Below are positions 16,746-27,075 of a stretch of 64,000 bases of DNA, one piece after another. Location of the stretch: contig NZ_CP195105.1 of the NCBI RefSeq assembly GCF_051175565.1, positions 992,001 to 1,056,000 of the forward strand, given 5' to 3'. Within the stretch, counting starts at the first letter, position 1; every line of letters begins with the position of its first letter. The DNA comes from Daejeonia sp002484105. GTDB taxonomy: Bacteria; Bacteroidota; Bacteroidia; Flavobacteriales; Weeksellaceae. The notes under the pieces are model-generated. The model did not search any database, was not told the DNA's origin, and saw only the letters and a program-made list of their open reading frames with translations. Position numbers and translations under genes: made by a program.

Positions 16746-18515
16746 ATGAGTTTGAAACAAATTATAGATAAGTGCCTGCAAAAAAGCATTCAGAATATTT
16801 ATCAGATTACCCAGTCAATCCCGGAAGTACAGCCTACCAAACCCGATTTTGAAGGGGATTTTACGCTGGTAACTTTTCCGTTGGTGAAAATTCTGAGGAA
16901 AAATCCGGACCAGATTGCCGCAGAAATCGGCGACGACCTGATGGCCTGCCATTCTGATATTTTCGAGAGCTACAACATTGTAAAAGGATTCCTGAATCTG
17001 AAAGTCAGAGATTCATTTTTCATGGATAATCTCGAAAAGCTTGCGGTGAGCCTTGATGAAATTCCCGGAAGAAAAGAAACCGTTATGGTGGAGTATTCTT
17101 CTCCCAATACCAACAAACCGCTTCATCTCGGACATATCCGCAACAACCTGCTCGGCTATTCGGTGGCTACCATTCTCAAAGAAGACGGTTACAATGTTGT
17201 CAAAACGCAAATCATCAATGACCGCGGAATCCATATCTGCAAATCCATGCTGGCATGGGAAAAGTTCGGGCATGGCGAAACTCCCGATACCTCAGGCATC
17301 AAAGGCGACAAGCTGGTTGGAAACTATTATGTGGAATTCGACAAAAACTATAAAAAGGAAATTGCCGCACTGAAAGAAAATGGTGCCGACGAAGAAACCG
17401 CAAAAAAGCAGGCTCCCCTGATTCTGGAAGCGCAGGAAATGCTGCGGAAATGGGAAAACGGTGACGAAACCGTACGGAACCTTTGGAAAACCATGAACGG
17501 ATGGGTGTACAAAGGTTTCAACGAAACCTACCGCAGGCTGGGTGTGGATTTCGACCAGGTGCAGTACGAGAGCCAGACCTATATTCTCGGGAAAGACATG
17601 ATCAGGAAGGGGCTTGAAGAAGGGATATTCTTCCACAAACCGGATGGCTCGGTCTGGGTGGATCTTACCGACGAAGGACTGGATCAGAAACTGCTGCTGC
17701 GTGCAGACGGTACCTCAGTGTATATGACACAGGATTTGGGTACAGCCGTCAAACGTTTTGAAGAAAATGATATCCAAAAGTTGATATATACCGTCGGAAA
17801 CGAACAGGATTACCACTTTCAGGTATTGTTTACCATTCTGAAAAAACTCGGATACCCCTGGGCAGGCCAGCTCTATCACCTTTCTTACGGAATGGTAGAG
17901 CTTCCTGAAGGAAAAATGAAATCCCGGGAAGGCACAGTAGTAGATGCCGACGATCTGATGCAGGAAATGTGCGAAACAGCAAAAGAAAAAGCCCGCGAAC
18001 TCGGTAAACTGGAAAATCTTACGGAAGAAGAAAAAGAAAAATCCTATGAAACCGTGGGGCTGGGGGCGCTGAAGTATTTTATCCTGAAAGTGGATCCCCG
18101 GAAGAAAATGCTGTTCAATCCGGCAGAAAGTATCGATTTCAACGGGAATACCGGCCCTTTTATCCAATATACCTATGCACGGATACAGTCGCTGCTGGCC
18201 AAAGCGCAGGGAGAAGAGGGTGCTGCATATCCGGGGAATGTTTCCCTTAATGAATACGAGCGTGAACTGATCATGAGGCTTTCCGATTATCGCGATACGG
18301 TACATAAAGCGGCAGAAACTCTGAGTCCGGCACATGTCGCCAACTATGTATACGAACTGGTGAAAACCTATAATGCCTTTTACCAGAACAATCCCATCCT
18401 GAACAATGGAGACAAAAACATCAGGGAATTCAGGCTTTATCTTTCGGCACTCACCGGAAAGGTCATCAAAAAATCACTGGCACTCCTGGGAATAGGTACC
18501 GTGAACAGAATGTAG
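16746..18515 (+). CDS. argS: arginyl-tRNA synthetase
   Basis: 589 residues, class I synthetase that charges tRNA-Arg. Domains in order: the N-terminal Add-1 domain (about 1-90); the Rossmann catalytic core with the HIGH-type motif HLGH in SSPNTNKPLHLGHIRNN; the KMSKS-type signature KMKSREGT; and the C-terminal DALR anticodon-binding helical domain (about 470-589, with IQYTYARIQSLLAKA). All are intact. It has its own promoter and two terminators downstream. It shares no obvious function with the flanking susCD pairs. Confidence 0.97.
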   Translation: MSLKQIIDKCLQKSIQNIYQITQSIPEVQPTKPDFEGDFTLVTFPLVKILRKNPDQIAAEIGDDLMACHSDIFESYNIVKGFLNLKVRDSFFMDNLEKLAVSLDEIPGRKETVMVEYSSPNTNKPLHLGHIRNNLLGYSVATILKEDGYNVVKTQIINDRGIHICKSMLAWEKFGHGETPDTSGIKGDKLVGNYYVEFDKNYKKEIAALKENGADEETAKKQAPLILEAQEMLRKWENGDETVRNLWKTMNGWVYKGFNETYRRLGVDFDQVQYESQTYILGKDMIRKGLEEGIFFHKPDGSVWVDLTDEGLDQKLLLRADGTSVYMTQDLGTAVKRFEENDIQKLIYTVGNEQDYHFQVLFTILKKLGYPWAGQLYHLSYGMVELPEGKMKSREGTVVDADDLMQEMCETAKEKARELGKLENLTEEEKEKSYETVGLGALKYFILKVDPRKKMLFNPAESIDFNGNTGPFIQYTYARIQSLLAKAQGEEGAAYPGNVSLNEYERELIMRLSDYRDTVHKAAETLSPAHVANYVYELVKTYNAFYQNNPILNNGDKNIREFRLYLSALTGKVIKKSLALLGIGTVNRM

Positions 18516-18536
18516 CATTCTTATACTCATATAGAA

Positions 18537-18564
18537 AAATCCGGCGAAATGGCCGGATTTTTTT
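18537..18564 (+). terminator. argS terminator
   Basis: AAATCCGGC (18537-18545) pairs with GCCGGATTT (18552-18560), followed by T. Confidence 0.88.
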
Positions 18565-18580
18565 GTGGGTGTATTTAACT

Positions 18581-18611
18581 AAAAAAGCCATGCGGAATGC
18601 ATGGCTTTTTT
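18581..18611. terminator. terminator of second susCD operon
   Basis: AAAAAAGCCATGC (18581-18593) pairs with GCATGGCTTTTTT (18599-18611). The A run gives the T tract for the minus-strand susCD transcript; it can also work on plus. Confidence 0.85.
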
Positions 18612-18627
18612 CATTGAATGTTGTAGG

Positions 18628-20088
18628 TTAATTGTCATAACCTGGATTTGCAACAATTGGTGTTCCTGAAACGTTTGTTTCCGCTCTTGGAATAGGAAAT
18701 GCAAGCAATTTCGCATCAACAGTGGAAGGTTTATAAGATTTATCTCCCCAACGAAGCAGATCCCATTGTCTCTGCCCTTCTCCTAACAACTCTTTTAATC
18801 GTTCAAGTTTAAGGTCAGCCATGGTTACAGATGTTATTGCATTTGCCTGATCACTACCTGTTAACATCACCGGATTTCCATCTTCATCAACAACTGGAAT
18901 TCCATTACCATCAACTTTCTGTTTAGGAAGAAGGCGCTCAGCAATTATTTGACGATAGTAATTCAGTGCTTTAGTAGCGGAACCACCATTTAATTCTGCT
19001 TCAACACCAGCCAATAGAACTTCTTCATAACGGATCATCTTAATGTTATCCGCACCATTGTCCTGAGTATATTTACCGGTAACGAAATAATCTCCTTCAT
19101 CTTCTGTCAAAAGATTAAGACGAACATCATTATCATCATAAAGATCTACGACGCCCTCTTTTAATTGAGTATTTGCATAGCCATTAAGTCCTATGATATG
19201 TCCATAAGAATCTGTTGCCAGTGCAGAGTTGATACCTACTGCTAACTCAAAAATGGAGTTACCTGCTGCACCATTCATTTGGAAACTGAAAGTTGTTTTC
19301 AAACTTCCTGCATCTGCTATCTTATAATCTTCTGAGTTAACGATGTCATCTACAAGAGATCTTACTTTAGCATAATCTTTTTTGTAAAGATAGAATCTGG
19401 TCATCAAAGCTTTTAGTCCACTGATAGAAAGATCTGTCTTTGTTGCTGGATCGTCATATGCATTTTCACTTTCCATAAGCTGAAGAGCTTTCGTAAAATC
19501 GGCATCGATTTGGGCTTCAGTTTGTGCTACAGTTGCTCTTGGCATCATTGCTTTTGGATCGTATTTAGTTGGTAAAACAATACCAAGTTCTCCAGCTCCT
19601 GTAAACTGTTGACCGTAAAGTTTTAATAAGTCAAAAAAAGCAACTGCTCTAAGGCCATAAGCCTGTCCTTGCAAATATTTGGCCTGATCTACTGCTCCGG
19701 CACCTGCAAATCCGGTTATATCTGTATTCACAACAATATTAGCTTTTGCTACGGTTTCATAGATCTTGTTCCATGTATCTGTAGCATAGGCATCATTGGA
19801 AAGCATCTGATAGTTTTGCACTGTTGTAAAATATCCTGCTCCAAGGTTACTGAACATTTCATCAGACCTAACCTCTCCATAAGCAAGATAATCACATCCA
19901 TAATAATTAGAGGATCTCATGCTCGAGTAAATTCCTCTGACAAAAGCTTTCACTTCATCTGCTGAAGTTAAAGGTCGTTGTTCAATTGCTTGATTAAATT
20001 CTCTCTCTACAAAATCATCACTACAAGAAATGCTGAATGAAAGTAATGCTGCAGAAAATATTGCGATTTTAATTAATCTCTTTTTCAT
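18628..20088 (-). CDS. SusD/RagB-like nutrient-binding lipoprotein (second pair)
   Basis: 486 residues. The lipoprotein signal ends at Cys22, followed by SDD, which resembles the acidic surface-export signal of Bacteroidota lipoproteins. The canonical RagB/SusD layout is present: an N-terminal domain with helical repeats (WNKIYETVAKANIVVN, GQAYGLRAVAFFDLLKLYG) and a C-terminal domain with LKLERLKELLGEGQRQWDLLRWG, the classic SusD ending motif. It differs from the first SusD at 12.4 kb, so the two pairs serve different substrates or arose separately. It lies 17 bp after its susC partner on the same strand. Confidence 0.94.
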   Translation of the reverse strand: MKKRLIKIAIFSAALLSFSISCSDDFVEREFNQAIEQRPLTSADEVKAFVRGIYSSMRSSNYYGCDYLAYGEVRSDEMFSNLGAGYFTTVQNYQMLSNDAYATDTWNKIYETVAKANIVVNTDITGFAGAGAVDQAKYLQGQAYGLRAVAFFDLLKLYGQQFTGAGELGIVLPTKYDPKAMMPRATVAQTEAQIDADFTKALQLMESENAYDDPATKTDLSISGLKALMTRFYLYKKDYAKVRSLVDDIVNSEDYKIADAGSLKTTFSFQMNGAAGNSIFELAVGINSALATDSYGHIIGLNGYANTQLKEGVVDLYDDNDVRLNLLTEDEGDYFVTGKYTQDNGADNIKMIRYEEVLLAGVEAELNGGSATKALNYYRQIIAERLLPKQKVDGNGIPVVDEDGNPVMLTGSDQANAITSVTMADLKLERLKELLGEGQRQWDLLRWGDKSYKPSTVDAKLLAFPIPRAETNVSGTPIVANPGYDN

Positions 20089-20105
20089 TTTTTTTTGGTT
20101 TGTTG

Positions 20106-22979
20106 TTAGAAACTAGCTGTAAATCCTATCAGGAATGATTTAAGAACCGGAAGGTTTAAATCGGTGTAACCTGCCACATTCGTTTCCGGATCAAATTTTA
20201 ACTTATCGTCAAATCTGTGCGTCCATGCATTGTTGGCCATTACATAGAACTGAACGGCATTAAGACCTGTACCATTTAATATATCACGTTTAAATGTATA
20301 TCCAAGTTTAATGTTGCTTAAACGGATATAATCACTGTCATATAAGAATCTCGTAGATGCTGCATTTGACTGCTTATTTCCACCATATATAGGTTTTGGG
20401 TTGGAGGCTGTTGTGTTTTCTGGTGTCCAATAATTGCCCATTATATCTCCATATCCAGGGTAGTTTGCATTGTACTGACCGTCACTCAGATTATATCTAG
20501 CCCAGTCATCATAAATTTTACCACCAAAGCCATAAGTAAACTGTGCATCAAGAGAAAATCCTTTATAGCTGAAGGTTGAATTTACCCCGCCGAAGAGTGT
20601 ACTAAGAAAAGATCCTTGCGTGGCCTGTTGTGCCAGATTGTAGTTGTTAGTCGTCTCTCCATCTTTACCATTAATATACCATAATGGGTCACCGTTAGTT
20701 TTATCTACACCAGCCCATTTTCGTAGGAAGAATGTTCTTGCACTTTCACCCACTTTTAAAATAGTTGTACCTCCTCTTACTTCACCTCCATAGAGTTCAG
20801 TAACTTCATTCTTCAATGTTGAAAGGTTAGCTCCGAAATTCCAGGTAAACTGATCACGGTTCCCCTTGAAAATATCAGCACTCACAGAAAATTCAAAGCC
20901 TTTGTTTACCAATGAGCCAACATTGTCTACCATGCGTCCATAAAGAGGAGTCCCGTCACTTGCAAGGAGGATACTTCCCTGTGAAGCAGAAAGTGGCAGG
21001 TTATAAATCAGGTCCTTTGTCTTTTTGTTATAATATTCTGCACTTAATGTAATTCTGTTATGTAAAAAGCCAAAATCCAAACCTACGTTGAACGGATTTA
21101 CAGTTTCCCAGGAAAGATTAGGATTTACTACACCATTATATGTCGCGGCAGGGGTGTCGTTATAGTTAGTTGTAAGAGCATAAAGCGCATATGGATTTGC
21201 TAATACCTGATTTCCAAGTTTACCATATGAAGCACGTGCTTTAAGCATACTTATTATCTCATTATCTTTTAGGTTGCCTATTTTGGCAATATCTACTCCT
21301 AGACCAGCAGACCAAAAGTTACCTGCTTTTTGTCCCGGCATAAATTGAGAAAGGACATCCCTTCTGTAGGATCCGTCAACTAAGATTATTTTATCAAAAT
21401 CATAATGTGCGGTTACAGCATATCCCCAGCGGGATGTAGGGGTCTCAAGTCCACTGTATCCAAATGGAACTACAAAATTATCCAAAGTGTGAAGTGTTGG
21501 TGAACCTACACCAATACCGGTCGCGCTGAGGAATTTTCTATTTGATTTATATGCTTCCTGAATTGCAGATAAGGAGACATTATGTCTGTCAAAACTTTTG
21601 TCCCAAGAAAGGATGTTTTGAAGGTTAAAATTAAAATATCGGTTAAAAGACGTTCTTTGGTATCCTGAATAGCCATAACCATCTCCGTGGATTGGGGACC
21701 AGTATGTGTTTTCTTCTACATTAATATACTCAGGTGCAAAGACAAACTGATATTTAAGCCCCTCCAGAATCTGATATTCAGCTTTCAAATTACCAAAAAT
21801 ACGGGCAGTTTGTGCTTCGTTATAATTATTGTTCAATAAAAATCCGGGGTTGAACATGCTATTGGATAAGCGGCCATTAGGTCCCCACCAATAGGATCCG
21901 TCAGCATTTCTGATAGGATCCGTAGGTCTGTTAAAATAAGCTGCCAAAATTGGGTTAGAGAACGCTCCTCCGTTTTCCAAAGTTTTGATTTTACCAAAAG
22001 ATGCCTGAAAGTCTGTCGAAATTTTTAATTTATCAGTTGCTTGGTATGCCACTTTAGTTGTGAACGCGAGACGTTTGAAATTTGAGTTTTTAATAATACT
22101 CTCTTGCGTCATGTAATTGGTAGATGCATAATATGTCAACCTGTCATTAGCTCCGGAAACATTAAAATCAATATTCTGTTGAAACCCTTTTTTCATAGTC
22201 TCCTGCTGCCAATCAGAATTAGCTGTTGATTTCATTACATTAGCAAGTCCAGCTCCCAAAATGCCACCTGCAATCGTTTGGATAGATTGGTCGATGTTTG
22301 GAAATAATTGAGGATATGTCGCGCCATATCTATTCATTGCAGCAGTAGCAATATATGTTTTGTATTCATCTGCGGTAAAACCTCTATATGACTTAACGGC
22401 TCTATCGTTATAACCGATATTAGAAGAGAAGTTAAATCTTGCTGCGCCTCTTTTACCGCTTTTTGTAGTGATAATAATTACTCCCGCCCCTGCATCTGCT
22501 CCATAAACAGCAGTGGATACCGCATCTTTCAGAACGGTGACATTTTCAATGTCATCAGGGTTCATATTTGCAAGGATATTAGATGTGGTATTGTTTGTAC
22601 TAAGATCTCCCGAAGATACACGTACGCCATCTACAATCCATATCGGAGCAGTTACACCGTTAATAGAGGAGATTCCACGTACACGTACGTTAGCCATACC
22701 TCCTGGTTGACCCGAAGCGTTTCCTGTTTGTACACCAGAAACTCTACCTTGTAGCATTTTATCTACAGATGCTACCGGTATGTCTTCAATCGCTTTCGAT
22801 GTCATTGTACTGGTAGATCCTGTAATTTCTTCAATTGCTTTTTTCTGGCCGAAACCCATGATAACAACATTCTCAATTTCAATCTCTTTAACGGAATCTC
22901 TTTTCTGTTTCTGAGCTGAAAGAGCCTGTCCTGTGAAGAACAAAACCCCTGTTGTCAATAAACTTAGTTTAACATTCAT
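20106..22979 (-). CDS. SusC/RagA-type TonB-dependent outer-membrane transporter (second pair)
   Basis: 957 residues. A signal peptide (to about residue 22, SAQ) is followed by IEIENVVIMGFGQKK, a TonB-box-like stretch, then the plug (VASVDKMLQGRVSGVQ, RVRGISSINGVTAPIWIVDG, TVLKDAVSTAVYGADAGAGV, IIITTKSG) and a barrel ending in SFLIGFTASF. As in the first pair, the N-terminal carboxypeptidase-like domain is missing. It forms an operon with the SusD gene downstream. About 920 bp of AT-rich DNA precede it, and no sigma/anti-sigma pair or two-component hybrid sensor lies near, so its control is unknown. Confidence 0.94.
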   Translation of the reverse strand: MNVKLSLLTTGVLFFTGQALSAQKQKRDSVKEIEIENVVIMGFGQKKAIEEITGSTSTMTSKAIEDIPVASVDKMLQGRVSGVQTGNASGQPGGMANVRVRGISSINGVTAPIWIVDGVRVSSGDLSTNNTTSNILANMNPDDIENVTVLKDAVSTAVYGADAGAGVIIITTKSGKRGAARFNFSSNIGYNDRAVKSYRGFTADEYKTYIATAAMNRYGATYPQLFPNIDQSIQTIAGGILGAGLANVMKSTANSDWQQETMKKGFQQNIDFNVSGANDRLTYYASTNYMTQESIIKNSNFKRLAFTTKVAYQATDKLKISTDFQASFGKIKTLENGGAFSNPILAAYFNRPTDPIRNADGSYWWGPNGRLSNSMFNPGFLLNNNYNEAQTARIFGNLKAEYQILEGLKYQFVFAPEYINVEENTYWSPIHGDGYGYSGYQRTSFNRYFNFNLQNILSWDKSFDRHNVSLSAIQEAYKSNRKFLSATGIGVGSPTLHTLDNFVVPFGYSGLETPTSRWGYAVTAHYDFDKIILVDGSYRRDVLSQFMPGQKAGNFWSAGLGVDIAKIGNLKDNEIISMLKARASYGKLGNQVLANPYALYALTTNYNDTPAATYNGVVNPNLSWETVNPFNVGLDFGFLHNRITLSAEYYNKKTKDLIYNLPLSASQGSILLASDGTPLYGRMVDNVGSLVNKGFEFSVSADIFKGNRDQFTWNFGANLSTLKNEVTELYGGEVRGGTTILKVGESARTFFLRKWAGVDKTNGDPLWYINGKDGETTNNYNLAQQATQGSFLSTLFGGVNSTFSYKGFSLDAQFTYGFGGKIYDDWARYNLSDGQYNANYPGYGDIMGNYWTPENTTASNPKPIYGGNKQSNAASTRFLYDSDYIRLSNIKLGYTFKRDILNGTGLNAVQFYVMANNAWTHRFDDKLKFDPETNVAGYTDLNLPVLKSFLIGFTASF

Positions 22980-23790
22980 ATTAACAAATTTTAATATTTT
23001 AAGAACGCAAAAATGTTAATTAAATTTATTATTTCCAAGTTTGTGTCAAAATGCTGCTTTTGTTTTTAAAATGATAATAAGTTAAAACGATGCGAATTGT
23101 TTTGTTTTCTGTTTGTATTTTCTGTTTTATTTGATGTATGTTTAGTTTTTTTGTTAAAATATTTGCTTATATGTAAATTTTGTTTTTTTTAAAATTTGTA
23201 CTTATTTAGAATTTGTTTAAATAATTTATAATATTTTTTGTTTAATACTTAAAATATTGATAATTAGTGATTTGTTTGTGTTTTGTTTAAATTGTATTGC
23301 TGTTTTTGATGACATTTATCTGTGATTTTTGTCAATTTTTTTATTTTGTTTTCGTATGCTTTAACAGGTTTTTATCACTCTTTATTTTTTGTTTAAAATG
23401 TGTTTTAACGTAAGAATTGAATGAAATAAATGTTTAAATATGTAAAATTTATAAGTGTTGCGTATTTTTACAGTCTTATATTTTATTTGAAATTGAATAG
23501 TGAATTGATAAAAATGATATCTGTTTTATGAAAATATTATAATTGTATTTTTTTTATGGGAAAATACTTTGATATCCTCTTGAGAATATGATGCTTAAAA
23601 ACAGAGTACAGCAGCATATTAAAGTATAGTAGATGAAAAGAGAAATACTGGAAAATACAATTACAGAATATTTGTTGGCGAATAAGAAAGTAAACCATTG
23701 GAAATCATAGCAATTGATCCTTTGATGAACTTGATATAGAACTTGATAAAAAAATTAAAAAGGTAAGATGGAAAGTTCAAAAGACATTAA
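22980..23790. other. AT-rich intergenic region with possible gene remnant
   Basis: About 810 bp, extremely AT-rich to about 23570, without credible ORFs. A degenerate CAAA-type -7 box for the minus-strand susC may lie near 23008. From about 23630 a short reading frame (MKREILENTITEYLL, stop at the TAG near 23708) is followed in another frame by FDELDIELDKKIKK, which runs into the TIR-element remnant at 23791. This looks like a decayed small gene, but I cannot name it. Confidence 0.45.
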
Positions 23791-23859
23791 GAGCATTAAA
23801 ATTCAGCAAAGATGATTTCCGGAGGCTGTGAAAAATACGGTAAAATTTTAAACGGGTTC
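23791..23859 (+). repeat. right-half remnant of the TIR element (copy E)
   Basis: GCATTAAAATTCAGCAAAG through GGTAAAATTTTAAACGGGTTC matches the right third of the 192-bp TIR elements at 31604 and 40901. The left part is missing. It marks the left edge of the restriction-modification block. Confidence 0.7.
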
Positions 23860-23900
23860 TAAATGATTTTTTTATAACATTTAATGTTTACATGAGTATT

Positions 23901-26900
23901 CTATTCTCTACCACTGATATCAAAAAACCGATCAAAATACGCTCTTAATTTTTCCAAAACGATTTCTTTCTTCAAGGAGCGATCGCCTGTTTTTGTAAAT
24001 CTTGAAACTGGCGGAAGAATCTTTGCAAAAGCAGTTCCCGAAGATTGTATTTCTCCATTTTTGAAAGCGTTGCTGATGAAGGTTTTTGTTTCTCCTTCTT
24101 TTAGATTTTCATCGGTGATGATTTGGTTGAGTTCTGCTTTTTTCTGCTCTTCAACGTATGTTGACCAATCGTTATCAACATCAGATTCTGGTGTGAGTGA
24201 AGCCACAAATTTTTCAATGAGTTCTTTCTTGTTTCGAAGATCAACGCTGGAATCAATTGCTTTTTGAATAGTGACGACAATTTCTTTGTCTTCCAAATGG
24301 CTGTCTTGATATTTACGAATGAGCATCAAGATATAATCGATGTTGATTTCAACTTGCTTGATGAGTTCCATTTCGAAAACGATATCATCGTTTACATTTT
24401 CGCTGTCGCCTTTTCCTTGATTTCGGAATTCGTTGTATAACTCAATATAGATACTGTGATAATCCTGAAAATCTCTTTCACTTAGAATTTCGTTTCCAGT
24501 AAATTCATCAAAGGATTTTAATATATTGAGTAATTTCAGAATTGCATTGTATAAACGTATAAATTCTTTCTTCGCTTCTTCTCCTAAAATGATTTCACCA
24601 ATTGGAAATTTTTCTAGTAATTCATTGACTAAAGTAAAATATCCCAAAACTTGTTTGTCGCCATCTTGATAACCGTGATAATATTCTTCGTAAGTTTTCA
24701 GTAATACAATTCCGCCCGCTTCTTTATTGCCAAATAGTGCCAAACTTTCGTTGGTTGCTTTTTCCAAATTTCGGAAGCAAACGATATTTCCAAAGGTTTT
24801 AATGGAATTTAAAATTCTGTTGGTGCGGGAAAACGCTTGCAACAAACCGTGCATTCTCAGATTCTTATCAACCCAAAGTGTATTTAAAGTGGTAGCATCA
24901 AATCCAGTTAAAAACATATTCACAACAATTAACAAATCAATTTCTCGATTTTTCATTCGTAAGGAAACGTCTTTGTAATAATTCTGGAATTTATCCGAAG
25001 AAGTGTCGTAATTGGTTTTAAAAATCTTATTGTAATCTTTGATGCTTTCATCGAGAAAATCTCTGTTACTTGCGCTCAAACCTTCGGTGGATTCAGAATT
25101 TTCATCTTCTACTCCATCTATTTCTTCATCATTTTGTCCGAAACTAAAAATGGTGGCAATTTTCAATCGTGCTAATTCTGGTTTTTCTGCTTGTTGTCTT
25201 TTAAATTCATTATAGTACAACTGTGCTGCTTCAATAGAAGCCACCGCAAAAATGGAATTGAAACCACTCAATCTAATTTTTTCTTTTACTTCCTCAATTT
25301 TGTTGCGGTCTTTTGCAGAAGCTACATCATATACATTGGAAAGTGCGGTGTAATAATACGGTTTAGAATTTCTACTGGTTTTTTGGTCGAAATGATCCAA
25401 AATATATTTCGTAATATTTCCAATTCTGTCGGATTTCAGTAAGGCGGCTTCTCTGTCAATATCCCGGACTTTAGAATCCTGAATATCTTCTTTCTCCTTC
25501 ATTGTACTGATGTAATCTACACGAAAAGGCAAAACATTTTTATCCGAAATGGCATCTACGATGGTGTACGTATGAATGGCGCTTTGGTGTTGTTCTTTTG
25601 GACAGTTTTGGGGATCGCCGTGCTGGTAGCATCCAAATGCTTGAATGGTGGTTTTCAAATGTGCTTTGCCTCCACTATTTGAGTTTTTGGCAAAAATCGG
25701 TGTTCCTGTAAATCCAAACAGATAATATTTTTTGAAAGTTTTGGTAATGGCTTCGTGCATATCGCCAAATTGCGAACGGTGACATTCATCAAAAATGAAA
25801 ACAACTGGTTTTGCAAAAACTGAATGGCTCTTGTGCTTCATGATCAAAATCGCCAATTTCTGAATCGTGGTGATGATGATTTTCGCATTGGGATCATCCA
25901 ATTGTTTTTTCAGCACCGCAGTATTGGTATTGCTGTTGGCGGCTCCTTTTTCAAATTTGTCGTATTCCTTCATCGTTTGGTAATCCAAATCTTTTCGGTC
26001 TACGACAAAAATTACTTTATCAACATACTCTAATTTACTGGCTAATTGTGCCGTTTTAAAGGAAGTTAAAGTTTTTCCGCTTCCTGTAGTATGCCACACG
26101 AAACCACCTGCTTCAATGCTTCCGTAACGTTTATAATTGTTGGAAGTTTGTATTTTTTCTAAAATTCTTTCGGTCGCCACAATTTGATAGGGTCGCATTA
26201 CCAAAAGCAATTTGTCGGATGTGAAAACACAATATTTCGTCAGAATCCGAAGCAAAGAATGTTTCGCAAAAAAGGTTTTCCCAAAATCCATCAAATCCAA
26301 AATGGGTTTATTATTCGCATCTGACCACCACGAAGTAAATTCGTAACTGTTGCTGGTTTTGGATTTTTTGCTGCTGGTTTGTTTTTCTTTTTCTTTGATG
26401 TGCGTGTATCGTGTGGAATTGCTGTAATATTTGGTAAGCGTTCCGTTAGATATCACAAACAACTGCACAAAATTAAAAAGTCCACTTCCTGCCCAAAAAG
26501 ACTCTCTAGTATAGCGATCTATTTGGTTGAATGCTTCTTGCAAACTTACGCCTCTTTTTTTGAGTTCTAGGTGAATTAAAGGAAGTCCGTTCACCAAAAT
26601 CGTAACGTCATAACGATTGGCGCGTTTTCCGTCTTCGGTTTCGTATTGATTGATGACTTGGAGTTGATTGTTGTGAATATTTTCTTTATCCAAAAGCTCA
26701 ATATTGCGAATGCTTCCATCTTCGCACTTCAGTAATTGAATATAATCTTCCTGTATGATTCTGGTTTTTTCTTCGATATTGCTGTTTGGATTGGCAATAA
26801 TGGTTTCAAAAAAATCGTTCCATTCTTTGTCGGTAAACGTGTATTGATTGAGCAGTTCTAATTGTTTGCGCAAATTCTCAATCAAATCTTTTTCGGTATG

Positions 26901-27059
26901 AATGGGCAAAAAAGTATAGGCTTGTTTTTGCAACAATTCGATAAATGCTTTTTCTAAATCGGCTTCGGATTGATAGCCATTTTCTCTTTTGTATTCGGAT
27001 TGGTATTCTGCAACAACGGTGCTTTCTGTATTTTCGGAGATGAGTTTATATTCTTTCAT
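23901..27059 (-). CDS. hsdR: type I restriction enzyme R subunit
   Basis: 1052 residues, EcoR124-like (type IC). The N-terminal PD-(D/E)xK nuclease has Asp151, Glu165 and Lys167 in RYDV...LELKKRG. Helicase/translocase motor domains follow: Walker A TTGSGKT at 324-330, DECH at 424-427, motif III GFTGTP, and later the motif VI region (QAFSRTNRI). A helical C-terminal domain would bind the methyltransferase core. The frame is intact. It cuts DNA far from unmethylated sites after ATP-driven translocation, but only in complex with HsdM and HsdS. Since hsdM is frameshifted here, restriction may be off unless the shift is an error or reversible. Confidence 0.95.
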   Translation of the reverse strand: MKEYKLISENTESTVVAEYQSEYKRENGYQSEADLEKAFIELLQKQAYTFLPIHTEKDLIENLRKQLELLNQYTFTDKEWNDFFETIIANPNSNIEEKTRIIQEDYIQLLKCEDGSIRNIELLDKENIHNNQLQVINQYETEDGKRANRYDVTILVNGLPLIHLELKKRGVSLQEAFNQIDRYTRESFWAGSGLFNFVQLFVISNGTLTKYYSNSTRYTHIKEKEKQTSSKKSKTSNSYEFTSWWSDANNKPILDLMDFGKTFFAKHSLLRILTKYCVFTSDKLLLVMRPYQIVATERILEKIQTSNNYKRYGSIEAGGFVWHTTGSGKTLTSFKTAQLASKLEYVDKVIFVVDRKDLDYQTMKEYDKFEKGAANSNTNTAVLKKQLDDPNAKIIITTIQKLAILIMKHKSHSVFAKPVVFIFDECHRSQFGDMHEAITKTFKKYYLFGFTGTPIFAKNSNSGGKAHLKTTIQAFGCYQHGDPQNCPKEQHQSAIHTYTIVDAISDKNVLPFRVDYISTMKEKEDIQDSKVRDIDREAALLKSDRIGNITKYILDHFDQKTSRNSKPYYYTALSNVYDVASAKDRNKIEEVKEKIRLSGFNSIFAVASIEAAQLYYNEFKRQQAEKPELARLKIATIFSFGQNDEEIDGVEDENSESTEGLSASNRDFLDESIKDYNKIFKTNYDTSSDKFQNYYKDVSLRMKNREIDLLIVVNMFLTGFDATTLNTLWVDKNLRMHGLLQAFSRTNRILNSIKTFGNIVCFRNLEKATNESLALFGNKEAGGIVLLKTYEEYYHGYQDGDKQVLGYFTLVNELLEKFPIGEIILGEEAKKEFIRLYNAILKLLNILKSFDEFTGNEILSERDFQDYHSIYIELYNEFRNQGKGDSENVNDDIVFEMELIKQVEINIDYILMLIRKYQDSHLEDKEIVVTIQKAIDSSVDLRNKKELIEKFVASLTPESDVDNDWSTYVEEQKKAELNQIITDENLKEGETKTFISNAFKNGEIQSSGTAFAKILPPVSRFTKTGDRSLKKEIVLEKLRAYFDRFFDISGRE

Positions 27060-27075
27060 TGGTCTGAATCAGTAT

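Noticed and set aside
23901..27059. idea that hsdR is also broken
   Set aside because: The frame is open over 1052 residues and the nuclease, Walker A and DECH motifs are all present.
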